Below are positions 38,602 through 47,748 of a stretch of 64,000 nucleotides of DNA, piece by piece. This stretch comes from Syntrophotalea acetylenica. Lineage in GTDB: Bacteria; Desulfobacterota; Desulfuromonadia; Desulfuromonadales; Syntrophotaleaceae. The first letter of the stretch is position 1. Each line of letters begins with the position of its first letter. The stretch lies in NCBI RefSeq assembly GCF_001888165.1, contig NZ_CP015455.1, positions 1,296,001 to 1,360,000 on the forward strand. Direction: 5' to 3'. The notes under the pieces were generated by a model, which was not told where the DNA came from, searched no databases, and saw only the letters and a program-made list of their open reading frames with translations. The translations under genes and the position numbers were made by a program.

Positions 38602-39177
38602 ATGCAGAAAGCCGAGGAAAACCTTGTTGGTGGTGACGGTCTGCTGGTGATCGATATTCAGCGGGATTTTTGTCCCGGCGGGGCGTTGCCGATTGCCGGG
38701 GGCGACCTGGTTGTGCCGGTGATCAACGGCTGGATCGCGGCCGCTGTGCGTAACAAGGTGCCGATCTACTATTCGCGGGACTGGCATCCGCGCGGCCATC
38801 CCAGTTTCAAAAAAAACGGCGGCGACTGGCCCGAACATTGCGTGCAGGATACGCCGGGCGCCGCGTTTCATCCCGCGCTCGATCTGGTGCCGGATCCGGT
38901 GGTCATTTCCAAAGGGTCGCGTTTTGACCAGAACCAGCTTTCGGTTTTCAACCGCACCGGGTTTGCCGACAAGTTGCGCCTGGACGGCGTCAAACGGCTC
39001 TGGCTGGCCGGGCTCGCCCTCGATGTGTGCGTCCTGGAGACCGCCCTGGATGGCGTGCGCGCCGGTTTCAAGGTTGCCGTGGTGGTGGAGGGCTGTCGTC
39101 CGGTGACCGGGGAAGGCGGCAGGCAGGCGCTCGACGCCATGCGTCGCGCCGGCGTGTATCTGACAACGGACAACTGA
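38602..39177 (+). CDS. pncA: Nicotinamidase (isochorismatase-like hydrolase)
   Basis: The 191-aa protein contains LLVIDIQRDFCPGGAL (catalytic Asp18), YSRDWHPRGHPSF with the metal ligands, ISKGSRFDQNQ with the catalytic lysine and GLALDVCVLETALDG with the nucleophilic cysteine. The set of DWHP...H ligands marks nicotinamidase rather than generic isochorismatase. It recycles nicotinamide to nicotinate for NAD. It stands 76 bp behind repeat R7. Confidence 0.88.
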   Translation: MQKAEENLVGGDGLLVIDIQRDFCPGGALPIAGGDLVVPVINGWIAAAVRNKVPIYYSRDWHPRGHPSFKKNGGDWPEHCVQDTPGAAFHPALDLVPDPVVISKGSRFDQNQLSVFNRTGFADKLRLDGVKRLWLAGLALDVCVLETALDGVRAGFKVAVVVEGCRPVTGEGGRQALDAMRRAGVYLTTDN

Positions 39178-39194
39178 TCAACCTGGAGTTTCTT

Positions 39195-40400
39195 TTGACC
39201 GTTATGGCATGGGGTGGCGTTGCGGCGCTGCTGATATGGATTGGTTTGTGGCGGTGGCATGCCGGTTTCTGGCGCATCGCGCCGGTGCTGCCCGAGGCGC
39301 ATCGGGCCGATGTTTGGCCGGCGGTGGATGTCATCATTCCCGCACGCAACGAAGCGGATATCCTGCCTTCCTCCCTGCCGACGATTCTGCGGCAGGAGTA
39401 TGCCGGTGTGCTGCGGGTGTTTCTGGTGGACGACCACAGCGACGACGGTACCGCCGATGTGGCCGCAAGGCTGGCTGCCAAGTGCGAGCATGGCGATCGG
39501 CTGACCGTGGTGTGCGCCGCCGACCGGCCGCAAGGCTGGACCGGCAAGCTCTGGGCCTTGTGGCAGGGGATGCAGGCCTGCGGCCACAGCCCGGCGCCGC
39601 TGCTGCTGTTTACCGATGCCGATATCGCCCATGCGCCATCGAGCCTGTCCAGGCTGGTGGCCCAATCCACCCGGGGCGATTACGATCTGGTGTCGCTGAT
39701 GGCCCGGCTGCAGGCCAGCGGTTTCTGGAGCCGCCTGCTGGTGCCGGCGTTCGTGTATTTCTTCGCCATGCTTTACCCTTTTCGACGGGTATGCGATCCG
39801 CGCAGCAAAGTTGCCGGCGCCGCGGGTGGGTGCGTGCTGCTGCGCCGCCAGGTTCTGGAGGAAGCCGGCGGTCTGCCCGCCATCGCCGGCGCCCTGATCG
39901 ACGATTGTTCCCTCGGGCGGCTCATCAAGCAGCGCGGGCGCCCTGGTGGCGGCCGCATCTGGCTCGGTTTTACCCGGGAGGTGGTCAGCACCCGTCCCTG
40001 CGGGGATCTTGGTACGGTCTGGCGCATGGTTGTGCGCACCGCCTTCGTGCAGTTGCGCCATTCCTGGCTGCTGCTGGGAGGCACCGTCGGTGCAATGCTG
40101 CTGGTATTTCTCTGGGGGCCGCTGTGCCTGCTGCTGGCTGGCCCAAAGCTGCTTCTGTATCGCGCTACGCCGGCCGGTTTGACGGCCGGAGCCTGCGGGT
40201 TGGCAAGCTGGCTGCTGATGGCGCGCACGTTTCGTCCCATGACCCGCTGGTACGATCAGCCATGGGGCATCGCCTTGCTGCTGCCGCTGGCTGCCGCCGT
40301 CTACACGCTGATGACCATCCATTCCGCCTTGTGCTATCTGCGCGGCGCCGGTGGGGCATGGAAAGGCCGCACCTATGGGGCTCCCGCCCACCATCGTTGA
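39195..40400 (+). CDS. HpnB-like glycosyltransferase family 2 membrane protein
   Basis: The TTG at 39195 has GGAG seven bases upstream; an ATG three codons on is possible. The 401-aa protein has an N-terminal membrane segment, a GT-A domain (VDVIIPARNEADILPSSLPT, FLVDDHSDDGTADVA, LLFTDADIAHAP, GGCVLLRR, DDCSLG) and several C-terminal hydrophobic segments. The GWTGKLWALWQG block is typical of hopene-associated HpnB. No squalene-hopene cyclase or other hpn gene is visible here, so the substrate is inferred only from similarity. Confidence 0.75.
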   Translation: MTVMAWGGVAALLIWIGLWRWHAGFWRIAPVLPEAHRADVWPAVDVIIPARNEADILPSSLPTILRQEYAGVLRVFLVDDHSDDGTADVAARLAAKCEHGDRLTVVCAADRPQGWTGKLWALWQGMQACGHSPAPLLLFTDADIAHAPSSLSRLVAQSTRGDYDLVSLMARLQASGFWSRLLVPAFVYFFAMLYPFRRVCDPRSKVAGAAGGCVLLRRQVLEEAGGLPAIAGALIDDCSLGRLIKQRGRPGGGRIWLGFTREVVSTRPCGDLGTVWRMVVRTAFVQLRHSWLLLGGTVGAMLLVFLWGPLCLLLAGPKLLLYRATPAGLTAGACGLASWLLMARTFRPMTRWYDQPWGIALLLPLAAAVYTLMTIHSALCYLRGAGGAWKGRTYGAPAHHR

Positions 40401-40524
40401 GTCATTTTTTTGGCCAGACAGGATTTTTTGACCGCTCGCAAAGGCCGGGCCGGCCGAGGGTCGGCGTCTGTGCCGCGTCTGCGCCGATATCCGAATCTGG
40501 CCCGCTATTTGCAAACAACCGATT

Positions 40525-40640
40525 TTTCAGAGCAAACCTTGCGGCGCCTGTTAATGGCTGCCGAGCGTGGTTTCCCATAGGCAAACCACGCTGTAGTCAT
40601 CTGCCGTTTCCGGATGGACACGACCCTGAAAAGTTGCATT
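40525..40640 (+). repeat. Degenerate fragment related to the 181-bp repeat
   Basis: GGTTTCCCATAGGCAAACC, GCTGTAGTCATCTGCCGTTT and CCGGATGGACAC follow the order of CTTCCCATATGGAAACGG, GCTGTGTTCATTTGCGCTT and CCGGATAAACAC in the pheT array. Only the right part of the unit is recognisable. Confidence 0.5.
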
Positions 40641-40693
40641 GTGGAAAATGACAGGCAAGTGGCGTTGAACCTTTGCCCAAAAAGGTTTACCGG

Positions 40694-40721
40694 TTGCCTT
40701 TTGTGTTGCCCATGGTATAGA
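40694..40721 (+). promoter_or_regulatory. Possible promoter of the exopolysaccharide locus
   Basis: TTGCCT (40694-40699), a 16-bp spacer and TATAGA (40716-40721) lie about 125 bp before the wza-like gene. The 445-bp gap 40401-40845 holds no gene. Confidence 0.35.
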
Positions 40722-40845
40722 GTGGCGTTTGAGCTTGGCCTAATATAAGAATTCATTAATTGCCCGTGGCGGTTATTTCTGTCACCAGGCCGCAACGCCC
40801 TGTTCGACATTTCATTCTCTATCTTATTTTATTCGAAGGGGAACC

Positions 40846-41910
40846 ATGAACCGAAACGCCTGTTGGAAATCCTGCATCGGTTTGCTGTCAAGCCTGTTGG
40901 CGCTGGCCGGTTGTACATCGCTGACCGATCTCGACCCCGGAACCGTCAAGCAGATCTACGGCGAGCGTTATTCCGCCGTCGTCGAACGGGAGGCCGTCGA
41001 GGTCGGCCTGGGGCAGGATGCGGTTCAGCCCGAAAAGGAATACCTGGTCGGCGCTAACGATATCCTGTACGTGAATGTCAAGGGGCATCCGGAGCTGAGC
41101 AGCCCCGGCATCATGGTCGGGGGCACCAACAAGGTTTCCGGCAGCCGCGTCGACGGGCTGGGCCGGGTGCACCTGCCCATCGCCGGCAGTGTCGCCGTGG
41201 CGGGCATGACCATCGAACAGGTCACCACGCACATCCAGAACGTGTTCCGCACCTATCTCCAGGATCCCTGGGTGGTGGTGGAGATTTCCGAATACCGCAG
41301 CAAGCCCCTTTACCTGCTGGGGCAGTTCAACGCTCCGGGCACCTACTACATGGACCGTGCCTACTCCCTGATGGAGGGGCTGGCCCTCGGCAACGGGCTC
41401 AAGGATATCGCCAATCTGCGTGCCGCGCGCATCATCCGCAACGGCAAAACCATCCCCGTCGATATTTACCGGCTGCTGCAGGAAGGCGATCAGTCGCAGA
41501 ATACCTGGCTGACCGCCAACGATGTCATCTTCGTGCCCGACGACAAGAATCAGAACGTTTTCGTATTCGGCGCCGTCAAAAAGGCCGGGCCCGTTGTCAT
41601 GCCCAACGGCCGGCTGACCCTGGCCCAGGCCCTTGCCAGCGCCGACCTGAACGAAGGCAGCGCCCGTCCCACCCACGTGCGCATCATTCGTTCCCTGTCG
41701 CCGACCCGGGGCGAACTGCTGGTGCTCGATCTCGCGCAGATTCTGCGCGGCGAGGCACTGCCGTTTCCTCTGAGCGAAGGGGATGTTGTCTATGTGCCGC
41801 GCAATGGCGTGGGCTCCTGGAACCTGGCCATCCAGGAGATCCTGCCGTCGCTGCAGGCGATCAGTTCGCTGCTGCAGCCCTTCGTGCAGATCAAGGTTCT
41901 CACCGACTGA
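40846..41910 (+). CDS. Wza/GumB-like polysaccharide export lipoprotein
   Basis: The 354-aa protein has a lipoprotein signal peptide ending in LALAGC, a Poly_export domain (EYLVGANDILYVNVKGHPEL through VEISEYRSKPLYLLGQFNAP) and SLBB-type beta-grasp repeats (YLLGQFNAPGTYYMDR and VFVFGAVKKAGPVVMPNG). It should form the outer-membrane channel for exopolysaccharide. AAGGGGAACC precedes the ATG. It is followed by its kinase/co-polymerase partner, 137 bp on. Confidence 0.9.
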   Translation: MNRNACWKSCIGLLSSLLALAGCTSLTDLDPGTVKQIYGERYSAVVEREAVEVGLGQDAVQPEKEYLVGANDILYVNVKGHPELSSPGIMVGGTNKVSGSRVDGLGRVHLPIAGSVAVAGMTIEQVTTHIQNVFRTYLQDPWVVVEISEYRSKPLYLLGQFNAPGTYYMDRAYSLMEGLALGNGLKDIANLRAARIIRNGKTIPVDIYRLLQEGDQSQNTWLTANDVIFVPDDKNQNVFVFGAVKKAGPVVMPNGRLTLAQALASADLNEGSARPTHVRIIRSLSPTRGELLVLDLAQILRGEALPFPLSEGDVVYVPRNGVGSWNLAIQEILPSLQAISSLLQPFVQIKVLTD

Positions 41911-42047
41911 TGGCGGGTCGGCAGCTTTTCAACGGCAGGGTTCAGTGGGACGAGGCTTGCCGGATATACTGAATGTTTCTGTCGCCGGGGCACGGCAAGC
42001 GTGCCGTGTCCGGGGACAGCGAACGGATTCATAACCAGGATGTGACG

Positions 42048-44462
42048 ATGGAAAACCCGAACCCGTACAATGGCTATACCTATATCGATGAAGAAGAAGT
42101 TCATCTGCAGGACTACATCAACGTTCTGTTCCGGCGGCGCAAATCGGTTGTTTTCGCCTTCTGCGCGATTTTCCTTTCGGTGGCGCTCTACACCTTTCTC
42201 GTCAGTCCCCTGTTCGAGGCCAAAGCCACCCTGCATGTGCGTGACGAAAAGGTCAACGGCAACGGATTGCTCGACGATCTGGGGCTGAGCCGCGAAAACC
42301 CCATCGAGACCGAGGTCGAGATTCTGCGCTCGCGCACCAACATCGAAGAAGTGGTCAAACGCCTGCATCTCGACTGGCAGATCGACAAACAGTCCGACGA
42401 GATGGATTTTGCGGTGCGCGAATTCGCCTCCACGGCGGAAAACCCCCATTACGTGGTGCGCCTGCTGGACGCCGGCCGCTATCGGGTGGCCGACGCCGAT
42501 GGCAATGCGGTCGGGATTGGACAGGCCGGGCATCTGTTTTCGGCGGGCGGCTTGCGTCTGCTGATCGACAACCTGCGCGGTCACGAGGGGCAGGAATTCG
42601 AATTGAGCCTGCGGCCCTTCAACCAGGTGGTGCTGGGGTTGCGGGAGGCTATCAAGGCCTCCGAGGTTGGCAAGGGGACCAATATCATCCAGGTGAGCTA
42701 CCGGCACACGGATCCCGAACTGGCCAGCGAGGTGGTGAATGCCCTGTCCAGCGTCTACCTTGAGCGCAATATCCTGCTCAAATCCGAGGAAGCCAACAAA
42801 TCGGTCGAGTTCATCGACAAACAGCTGCAATCGGTACGGGAAAACCTGGACACCGCCGAGGAGCAGCTGGCCGCGTACAAAAGCACCTCCGGCGTGGTGG
42901 AGATGGGCACCGAGGCCACCAGCCTGATCGGCCTGCTCACCGGCCAGGAAAAAGAGCTGGCCAGCGTCGAGCTGCTGCGCCGTCAGGCCCAGTTTGCGGT
43001 GGCTTCCCTGAAAACCGCCATGGCGCAGAAAAAGAGCTATGTCCCCGCCGTGCTGATGGACGACCCGGTGGTTTCGTCCATGGCGGAAAAACTGGCGACC
43101 CTCGAAGTGGAGAAGCGCCGCCTGCTGGTCGATCTGACCGAGATGCATCCCGATGTCCGAGCCGTGCAGGGACAGATCATGCAGATCCAGGACAAGCTGC
43201 TGTCCACCTACCAGCAGCTGCTGTCCGGCCTGAGCAAGCAGTCCGATACGGTGCGCGGCGATCTGCAGCGCTACGAAGCCCGCGTGCGGCAGCTGCCCGC
43301 CGCCGAACGGGACCTGGCGCGCTTGACGCGCCGCTCCACCGTCAATGCCGAGATCTACACCTTCTTGCTGCAGAAGCACGAAGAGGCGCGCCTGGCGCGG
43401 GCCGCGACCATCGGCAACGTCAATATCATCGATCCGGCCATCGTCCCCGACAGGCCGGTCAAACCGCAGAAAGCCAAAAATCTGCTGCTGGGGCTGATCG
43501 TCGGCTGCATGGCCGGTATCGGACTGGCTTTCCTGCTCGAATACCTGGACGACTCCATCAAGGACGGCGAACTCGCCAAGCGCGAAGTCGGCGTGCCGCT
43601 GCTGTCCGTCATCCCCTATATTGGTCTCGACCGCAAGGGCAAGGACCGCCAGGCCCTGGTTGATGGTAACAGCAGCCGGCGCGTGCTGATTGCCCAGTTC
43701 AAGCCGAAATCCGCCGCCGCCGAAGCTTTCCGCAGCCTGCGTACCTCCCTGCATTTTTCCTCCTTGGGACGCGATAAAAAGGTGCTGCTGGTGACCAGCG
43801 CCTTCCCCTCGGAAGGCAAGACCACCATCTCCGGCAATCTCGCCGTGACCCTCGCCCAGACCGGCAACCGGGTGTTGCTGGTAGGGTGCGATCTGCGCAA
43901 GCCGACGTTGCAGGAGATGTTCGGCGATCATCACGCCGTCGGCCTGACCGAGGTGCTGGTCGGCGACGCCAAAGTCGAAGAAGCGATCAAACCGACCGGC
44001 CTGTTCCAGCTGGATTTCCTGCCGTCCGGGGCGGTGCCTCCCAACCCGGCGGAGTTGCTGGAATCGCAGCGCATGAAAAATCTGGTCCGCGAGCTTCGCG
44101 ATCAATACGATGTCATTCTGCTGGACGCTCCTCCGGTGCTGGCCGTCACCGACGCCACCATCCTCACCTCCCTGGCGGAGCAGGTGGTGTGGGTGCTGCA
44201 GGTCGGCGGCGTCTCCATCAAGGCCGCCCGCCGGGTCAAGGAAATCATGGACAACATCAAGGCGCCGCTGATCGGGTTTGTCCTCAACGACAAGAACCAG
44301 GAAGGGCAGGGCTATTACGGCGGCTACAGCCGCTATGGCAGCTATGGCCGCTACGGTTATGGGTACGGGTATGGCTATGGCTATTACCAGCAGGACAAGA
44401 TGACCGCCAAGCCCGGTGTCGTGGGGAGGTTGCTGGGGCGCTGGACGGGTAAGGAGGGGTGA
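42048..44462 (+). CDS. Wzc-like polysaccharide co-polymerase / BY-kinase
   Basis: The ATG at 42048 (MENPNPYNGYTYIDEEEVHL) gives 804 aa. A Wzz domain with two membrane segments (about 25-55 and 475-500) flanks a long periplasmic coiled coil. The C-terminal kinase has Walker A SAFPSEGKTTISGN, Walker A' LLVGCDLRKPTL and Walker B DVILLDAPPVLAVTDA. The tail carries 12 tyrosines within 25 residues (SRYGSYGRYGYGYGYG region), the autophosphorylation cluster. It controls chain length with the CpsB phosphatase encoded next. A heptamer tract starts right at its stop. Confidence 0.93.
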   Translation: MENPNPYNGYTYIDEEEVHLQDYINVLFRRRKSVVFAFCAIFLSVALYTFLVSPLFEAKATLHVRDEKVNGNGLLDDLGLSRENPIETEVEILRSRTNIEEVVKRLHLDWQIDKQSDEMDFAVREFASTAENPHYVVRLLDAGRYRVADADGNAVGIGQAGHLFSAGGLRLLIDNLRGHEGQEFELSLRPFNQVVLGLREAIKASEVGKGTNIIQVSYRHTDPELASEVVNALSSVYLERNILLKSEEANKSVEFIDKQLQSVRENLDTAEEQLAAYKSTSGVVEMGTEATSLIGLLTGQEKELASVELLRRQAQFAVASLKTAMAQKKSYVPAVLMDDPVVSSMAEKLATLEVEKRRLLVDLTEMHPDVRAVQGQIMQIQDKLLSTYQQLLSGLSKQSDTVRGDLQRYEARVRQLPAAERDLARLTRRSTVNAEIYTFLLQKHEEARLARAATIGNVNIIDPAIVPDRPVKPQKAKNLLLGLIVGCMAGIGLAFLLEYLDDSIKDGELAKREVGVPLLSVIPYIGLDRKGKDRQALVDGNSSRRVLIAQFKPKSAAAEAFRSLRTSLHFSSLGRDKKVLLVTSAFPSEGKTTISGNLAVTLAQTGNRVLLVGCDLRKPTLQEMFGDHHAVGLTEVLVGDAKVEEAIKPTGLFQLDFLPSGAVPPNPAELLESQRMKNLVRELRDQYDVILLDAPPVLAVTDATILTSLAEQVVWVLQVGGVSIKAARRVKEIMDNIKAPLIGFVLNDKNQEGQGYYGGYSRYGSYGRYGYGYGYGYGYYQQDKMTAKPGVVGRLLGRWTGKEG

Positions 44463-44463
44463 G

Positions 44464-44558
44464 GGGTTGAGAGCTGTAAGCTGTAAGCTGCGAGCTGAGT
44501 GCTGAGTGCTGAGTGCTGAGTGCTGAGTGCTGAGTGCTGTAAGCTGCGAGCTGAGGTC
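44464..44558 (+). repeat. Heptamer tract after the BY-kinase gene
   Basis: TAAGCTG units, then a pure run of GTGCTGA units, then CGAGCTG, leading into R8. Confidence 0.92.
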
Positions 44559-44850
44559 AAAAGCTTTTACTTCCACTTCGCCGGTCCCGGCCGGCAGCCG
44601 GCATACTTTCTTTACCGTTTTATTCCCCCTTGTGACGCCGCCGGAGTGCGGTGTCCGACGGGCGAAACAGGCGGAAATCTGAGCGTAAGCGAATCATTTC
44701 CGCCCGCCCGGCGGGTGCTGCACGGAGGGAACCCGCCGCAGGCGGGCCAGGAGCGGGGTGCCCTTTTTCTGTTTACTCTTTTTGGGCAAGCAAAAAGAGT
44801 AAAGCGCCGGGCGGGGGCGCCACCCCGCGGTATTGAAGTTAAGGGTTGAG
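44559..44850 (+). repeat. Dispersed structured repeat, copy R8 (internal deletion)
   Basis: The left arm of hairpin A (CTTTCTTTAC) is joined to CGTTTTATTCCCCCTTG; everything from hairpin A's loop to hairpin B's right arm is gone. The right half, with hairpins C and D, is intact. Confidence 0.92.
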
Positions 44851-44967
44851 AACTGAGGACTGAAAGCTGATAGCTGAAAACTGCCGGCTGTAAGCTGACG
44901 CTGCGAGATTGATTTAAAACTGCAATCCGGCTAAGTTGTCTTTAAAAGAACACAAAAAAGATTCCTG

Positions 44968-44997
44968 CAGGAGGGGCAAATTCCCCTCCTGTTTCTT
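44968..44997 (+). terminator. Terminator-like hairpin just before cpsB
   Basis: CAGGAGGGG (44968-44976) and CCCCTCCTG (44983-44991) pair perfectly over nine bases around CAAATT and are followed by TTTCTT. It ends about 18 bp before the cpsB start codon, so it may act as a leader attenuator or end upstream transcription. Confidence 0.65.
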
Positions 44998-45014
44998 CCC
45001 AGGGAAGGGAAACC

Positions 45015-45782
45015 ATGATTGACTGGCATTGCCATCTGCTGCCAGGCCTGGACGACGGCTCCAGAAATCTTGACGAGTCGCTTGCCATGGGGCGGTTGCT
45101 GGCCGAAGCGGGATTCACCGATATCTACTGCACACCCCATTGCCTGCACGGTGCCTACGATAATACGCCGCGCGGCGTGCGGCACGCCACCAGCGGTCTG
45201 CAGCAGGCTTTTCTGGAGCATGGCATCCCTCTGACCCTCCATCCCGGCATGGAGTATTATCTCGATGAAATCATGCTGGCCAATCTGGACGCCCTGCAGC
45301 CTCTCGGCGACACCCGGCTGGTACTGGTCGAAGCCGCCCAGCAGGCCTCCCCGGAATTCGTCAAGCAGGCTCTTTTCCAGCTTTTGAGACGCAAATGGGT
45401 GCCGGTCATGGCCCACCCCGAAAGATTTCCCCTGTTTGAAAGATCCCCCGCCCGTGAAACCCCCTGCGGCTGGCTGCGACGGCTCTGGCCCTTGCGCAAG
45501 ATGTCTTCACTACCGGTTGTGCCGCAAACCGAACCCCTCACGCAGACCCTGGCAAACATGGGGTGCCTGTTTCAGGGCAATATCTCCAGCTTTGCCGGTT
45601 GGTACGGTCCCGATGTCACGGAGCAGGCCCGTCTGCACCTTGCCGGCGGCTTGTACGATTATTTCGGCACCGATGCCCACAACCCCAAGGGGCTGAAAAA
45701 AACCCTTGCCGCCGGACTGGATGCCATCGCCGCCCTGCAGGCTGAAAATTGCCGGGGCGATGGTATTCTGGCAAAAGGCTAG
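45015..45782 (+). CDS. CpsB/YwqE-like protein-tyrosine phosphatase (PHP domain)
   Basis: The 255-aa PHP-fold protein has MIDWHCHLLPGLDDGSRN, IYCTPHCLHGAY, MAHPERFPLFE and YFGTDAHNPKGL, the metal ligands of manganese-dependent tyrosine phosphatases paired with BY-kinases. It should remove phosphate from the Tyr-rich tail of the preceding Wzc-like kinase. An AAGGGAAACC site precedes the ATG. Confidence 0.9.
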   Translation: MIDWHCHLLPGLDDGSRNLDESLAMGRLLAEAGFTDIYCTPHCLHGAYDNTPRGVRHATSGLQQAFLEHGIPLTLHPGMEYYLDEIMLANLDALQPLGDTRLVLVEAAQQASPEFVKQALFQLLRRKWVPVMAHPERFPLFERSPARETPCGWLRRLWPLRKMSSLPVVPQTEPLTQTLANMGCLFQGNISSFAGWYGPDVTEQARLHLAGGLYDYFGTDAHNPKGLKKTLAAGLDAIAALQAENCRGDGILAKG

Positions 45783-45837
45783 CGGGCGCCGGCAACTTAT
45801 CGCCATCTGACAACTTACCCCAGATAAGGACTCGATC

Positions 45838-47175
45838 ATGAACCTGACCGTCATCGGAACCGGCTATGTCGGACTTGTTACCGGCACCTGCTTTGCGGAA
45901 ATGGGCAACACCGTCACCTGCGTCGACACCGACCCCGCCAAGGTCGCCCAGCTCGGGCAGGGCCAGATTCCGATATTCGAGCCGGGCCTGGACGCGATGG
46001 TGAAAAACAACAGCAAGGACGGCCGCCTGCGTTTTACCACCTCGCTGGCCGAAGCCATGGCCGACTCGCAGATCTATTTCATCGCGGTGGGCACGCCCTC
46101 CAATGGCGATGGCAGCGCCGATCTTCGGCAGGTGCTCGCCGTGGCGCGGGAAATCGGCCGCCATCTGAACGCCTATGGCGTGGTGGTGGACAAGTCGACG
46201 GTGCCGGTGGGCACAGCAGAGAAGGTGCGCGAGGCCATTCAGGGTGAATTGCAAAGCCGCGGCGTGAACATCGATTTCGATGTGGTCAGCAACCCCGAAT
46301 TTCTCAAGGAGGGCGCCGCCATCGACGACTTCATGCGGCCCGATCGCATTATCGTCGGCAGCGACAGCGACCGTGCCCGGGAGATCATGCGGCAGCTCTA
46401 CGCGCCCTTCAACATGAATCGCGACCGTACCCTGTACATGGGGGTGCGCGATGCGGAGATGACCAAGTATGCCGCCAATGCCATGCTCGCCACCAAGATC
46501 TCCTTCATCAACGAGATTGCCGGGTTGTGCGATCGGCTCGACGTCGATGTGGAGAATGTGCGCCTCGGCATCGGCTCCGACGCGCGTATCGGTTACTCCT
46601 TTATCTATCCCGGCTGCGGCTACGGCGGCTCCTGCTTTCCCAAGGACGTCAAGGCCATCATCCACCTGGCTGAAAGCTGCCGCTTCGAGCCCAGGCTGCT
46701 GCGCTCCGTCGAGGAGCGCAACCAGGCGCAGCGCCGGGTTCTGTGCCAGAAAGTCCGCGAACGCTTCGGCGACGATCTCAGCGGCTTGACCTTCGGTGTC
46801 TGGGGACTGGCCTTCAAGCCCGGCACCGACGACCTGCGCGAAGCGCCGGCGGTGGTGCTGCTGCACGAACTGATCGGCGCCGGCGCCAAAGTTCGCGCCT
46901 ACGATCCGGTCGCCATGGACGCCGCCCGCCGCCAGCTGCCGGCGGCCTGGTTCGACAACGGCGATCTGGTACTCTGCGAGCACCAGTACCATGCCTTGCA
47001 GGACGTCGATGCCATGATCCTGGTCACCGAGTGGAAACCCTTCCGCACCCCCGATTTCCACGCCATGCGCAAGTTGATGAAACAGCCGGTCATCTTCGAC
47101 GGTCGCAACCAGTATGAACCGCAAACTGTCAAACAAGCCGGATTCGAGTATCAAGGCATTGGGCGTAAAAGCTGA
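45838..47175 (+). CDS. ugd: UDP-glucose 6-dehydrogenase
   Basis: The 445-aa protein begins MNLTVIGTGYVGLVTGTCFA (NAD-binding), and has FLKEGAAIDDFMRPDRIIVG and the catalytic Cys266 in GYGGSCFPKDVKAI. It oxidises UDP-glucose to UDP-glucuronate, the substrate of the epimerase 570 bp downstream. The TGA stop lies inside an AAAGCTGAA heptamer-like word. Confidence 0.95.
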   Translation: MNLTVIGTGYVGLVTGTCFAEMGNTVTCVDTDPAKVAQLGQGQIPIFEPGLDAMVKNNSKDGRLRFTTSLAEAMADSQIYFIAVGTPSNGDGSADLRQVLAVAREIGRHLNAYGVVVDKSTVPVGTAEKVREAIQGELQSRGVNIDFDVVSNPEFLKEGAAIDDFMRPDRIIVGSDSDRAREIMRQLYAPFNMNRDRTLYMGVRDAEMTKYAANAMLATKISFINEIAGLCDRLDVDVENVRLGIGSDARIGYSFIYPGCGYGGSCFPKDVKAIIHLAESCRFEPRLLRSVEERNQAQRRVLCQKVRERFGDDLSGLTFGVWGLAFKPGTDDLREAPAVVLLHELIGAGAKVRAYDPVAMDAARRQLPAAWFDNGDLVLCEHQYHALQDVDAMILVTEWKPFRTPDFHAMRKLMKQPVIFDGRNQYEPQTVKQAGFEYQGIGRKS

Positions 47176-47217
47176 ACCTTCAACTGCAAGCTGTAAGTTT
47201 GAGTCAAAATCCTATGC

Positions 47218-47717
47218 AACTGGGATAAAGGGGATGGAGGGGATTTTTTAGATCAAAATTCAGGCTCATTCAAAGGAACTCAATTTTGCAATACGATGAC
47301 ATAACCAAACTGATATTGCAGGCTTGTTTTGAAGTTAGTAACGAGTTGGGTAGTGGCTTTCTTGAGTCTGTTTATGAAAAATCACTTCTTGTAGCATTAG
47401 AGGATCTTGGCTTGAATGCCCGAGCACAGGTCCCAATTAAAGTAAATTTTCGAAATAGGGTAGTTGGCGATTATTTTGCTGATATCATGGTGAATAATCA
47501 GGTGCTTATTGAATTAAAAGCAGTGAAAAAATTGGCACCTGAACATGTCGCACAGGTTTTGAATTATCTCAAGGCATCCAAAATCGAAGCCGGACTCTTG
47601 GTAAATTTCGGTAATCCTCGATTGGAATATAGGCGTTTTAATAATTACTCAAGTCCGATATAGATTTGAATTTTCTTTAATTGAGCTTTTATCTTATCCA
47701 TCCCCTTTATCTCAGTT
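47218..47717. mobile_element. 500-bp unit with inverted repeat ends carrying a GxxExxY gene
   Basis: The left end AACTGGGATAAAGGGGATGG (47218) and the right end CCATCCCCTTTATCTCAGTT (ending 47717) are complementary over 21 positions with one mismatch. The only gene inside is the 125-aa GxxExxY protein, and the DNA inside is far more AT-rich than the flanking genes. No target duplication is evident. The ends match those of 72-bp units at 58264, 58594, 60147 and 61845. Confidence 0.7.
47286..47663 (+). CDS. GxxExxY family protein
   Basis: A TTG start gives 125 aa. The family signature is GFLESVY within [19 protein letters not shown], followed by [20 protein letters not shown], which resembles a PD-(D/E)XK nuclease core, and [20 protein letters not shown]. 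The family is widespread but of unknown function and often associated with repeats. The gene is AT-rich and sits between ugd and the epimerase, breaking a polysaccharide operon. It is enclosed by inverted repeat ends. Confidence 0.88.
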   Translation: MQYDDITKLILQACFEVSNELGSGFLESVYEKSLLVALEDLGLNARAQVPIKVNFRNRVVGDYFADIMVNNQVLIELKAVKKLAPEHVAQVLNYLKASKIEAGLLVNFGNPRLEYRRFNNYSSPI

Positions 47718-47748
47718 AACATGGGGTTTCTTTTTTAGGAGTTTGCCA

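Noticed and set aside
39209-40651. Overlapping plus-strand frame inside the HpnB-like gene
   Set aside because: Arg/Ala/Gly-rich shadow frame; the other frame has clear glycosyltransferase motifs and membrane segments.
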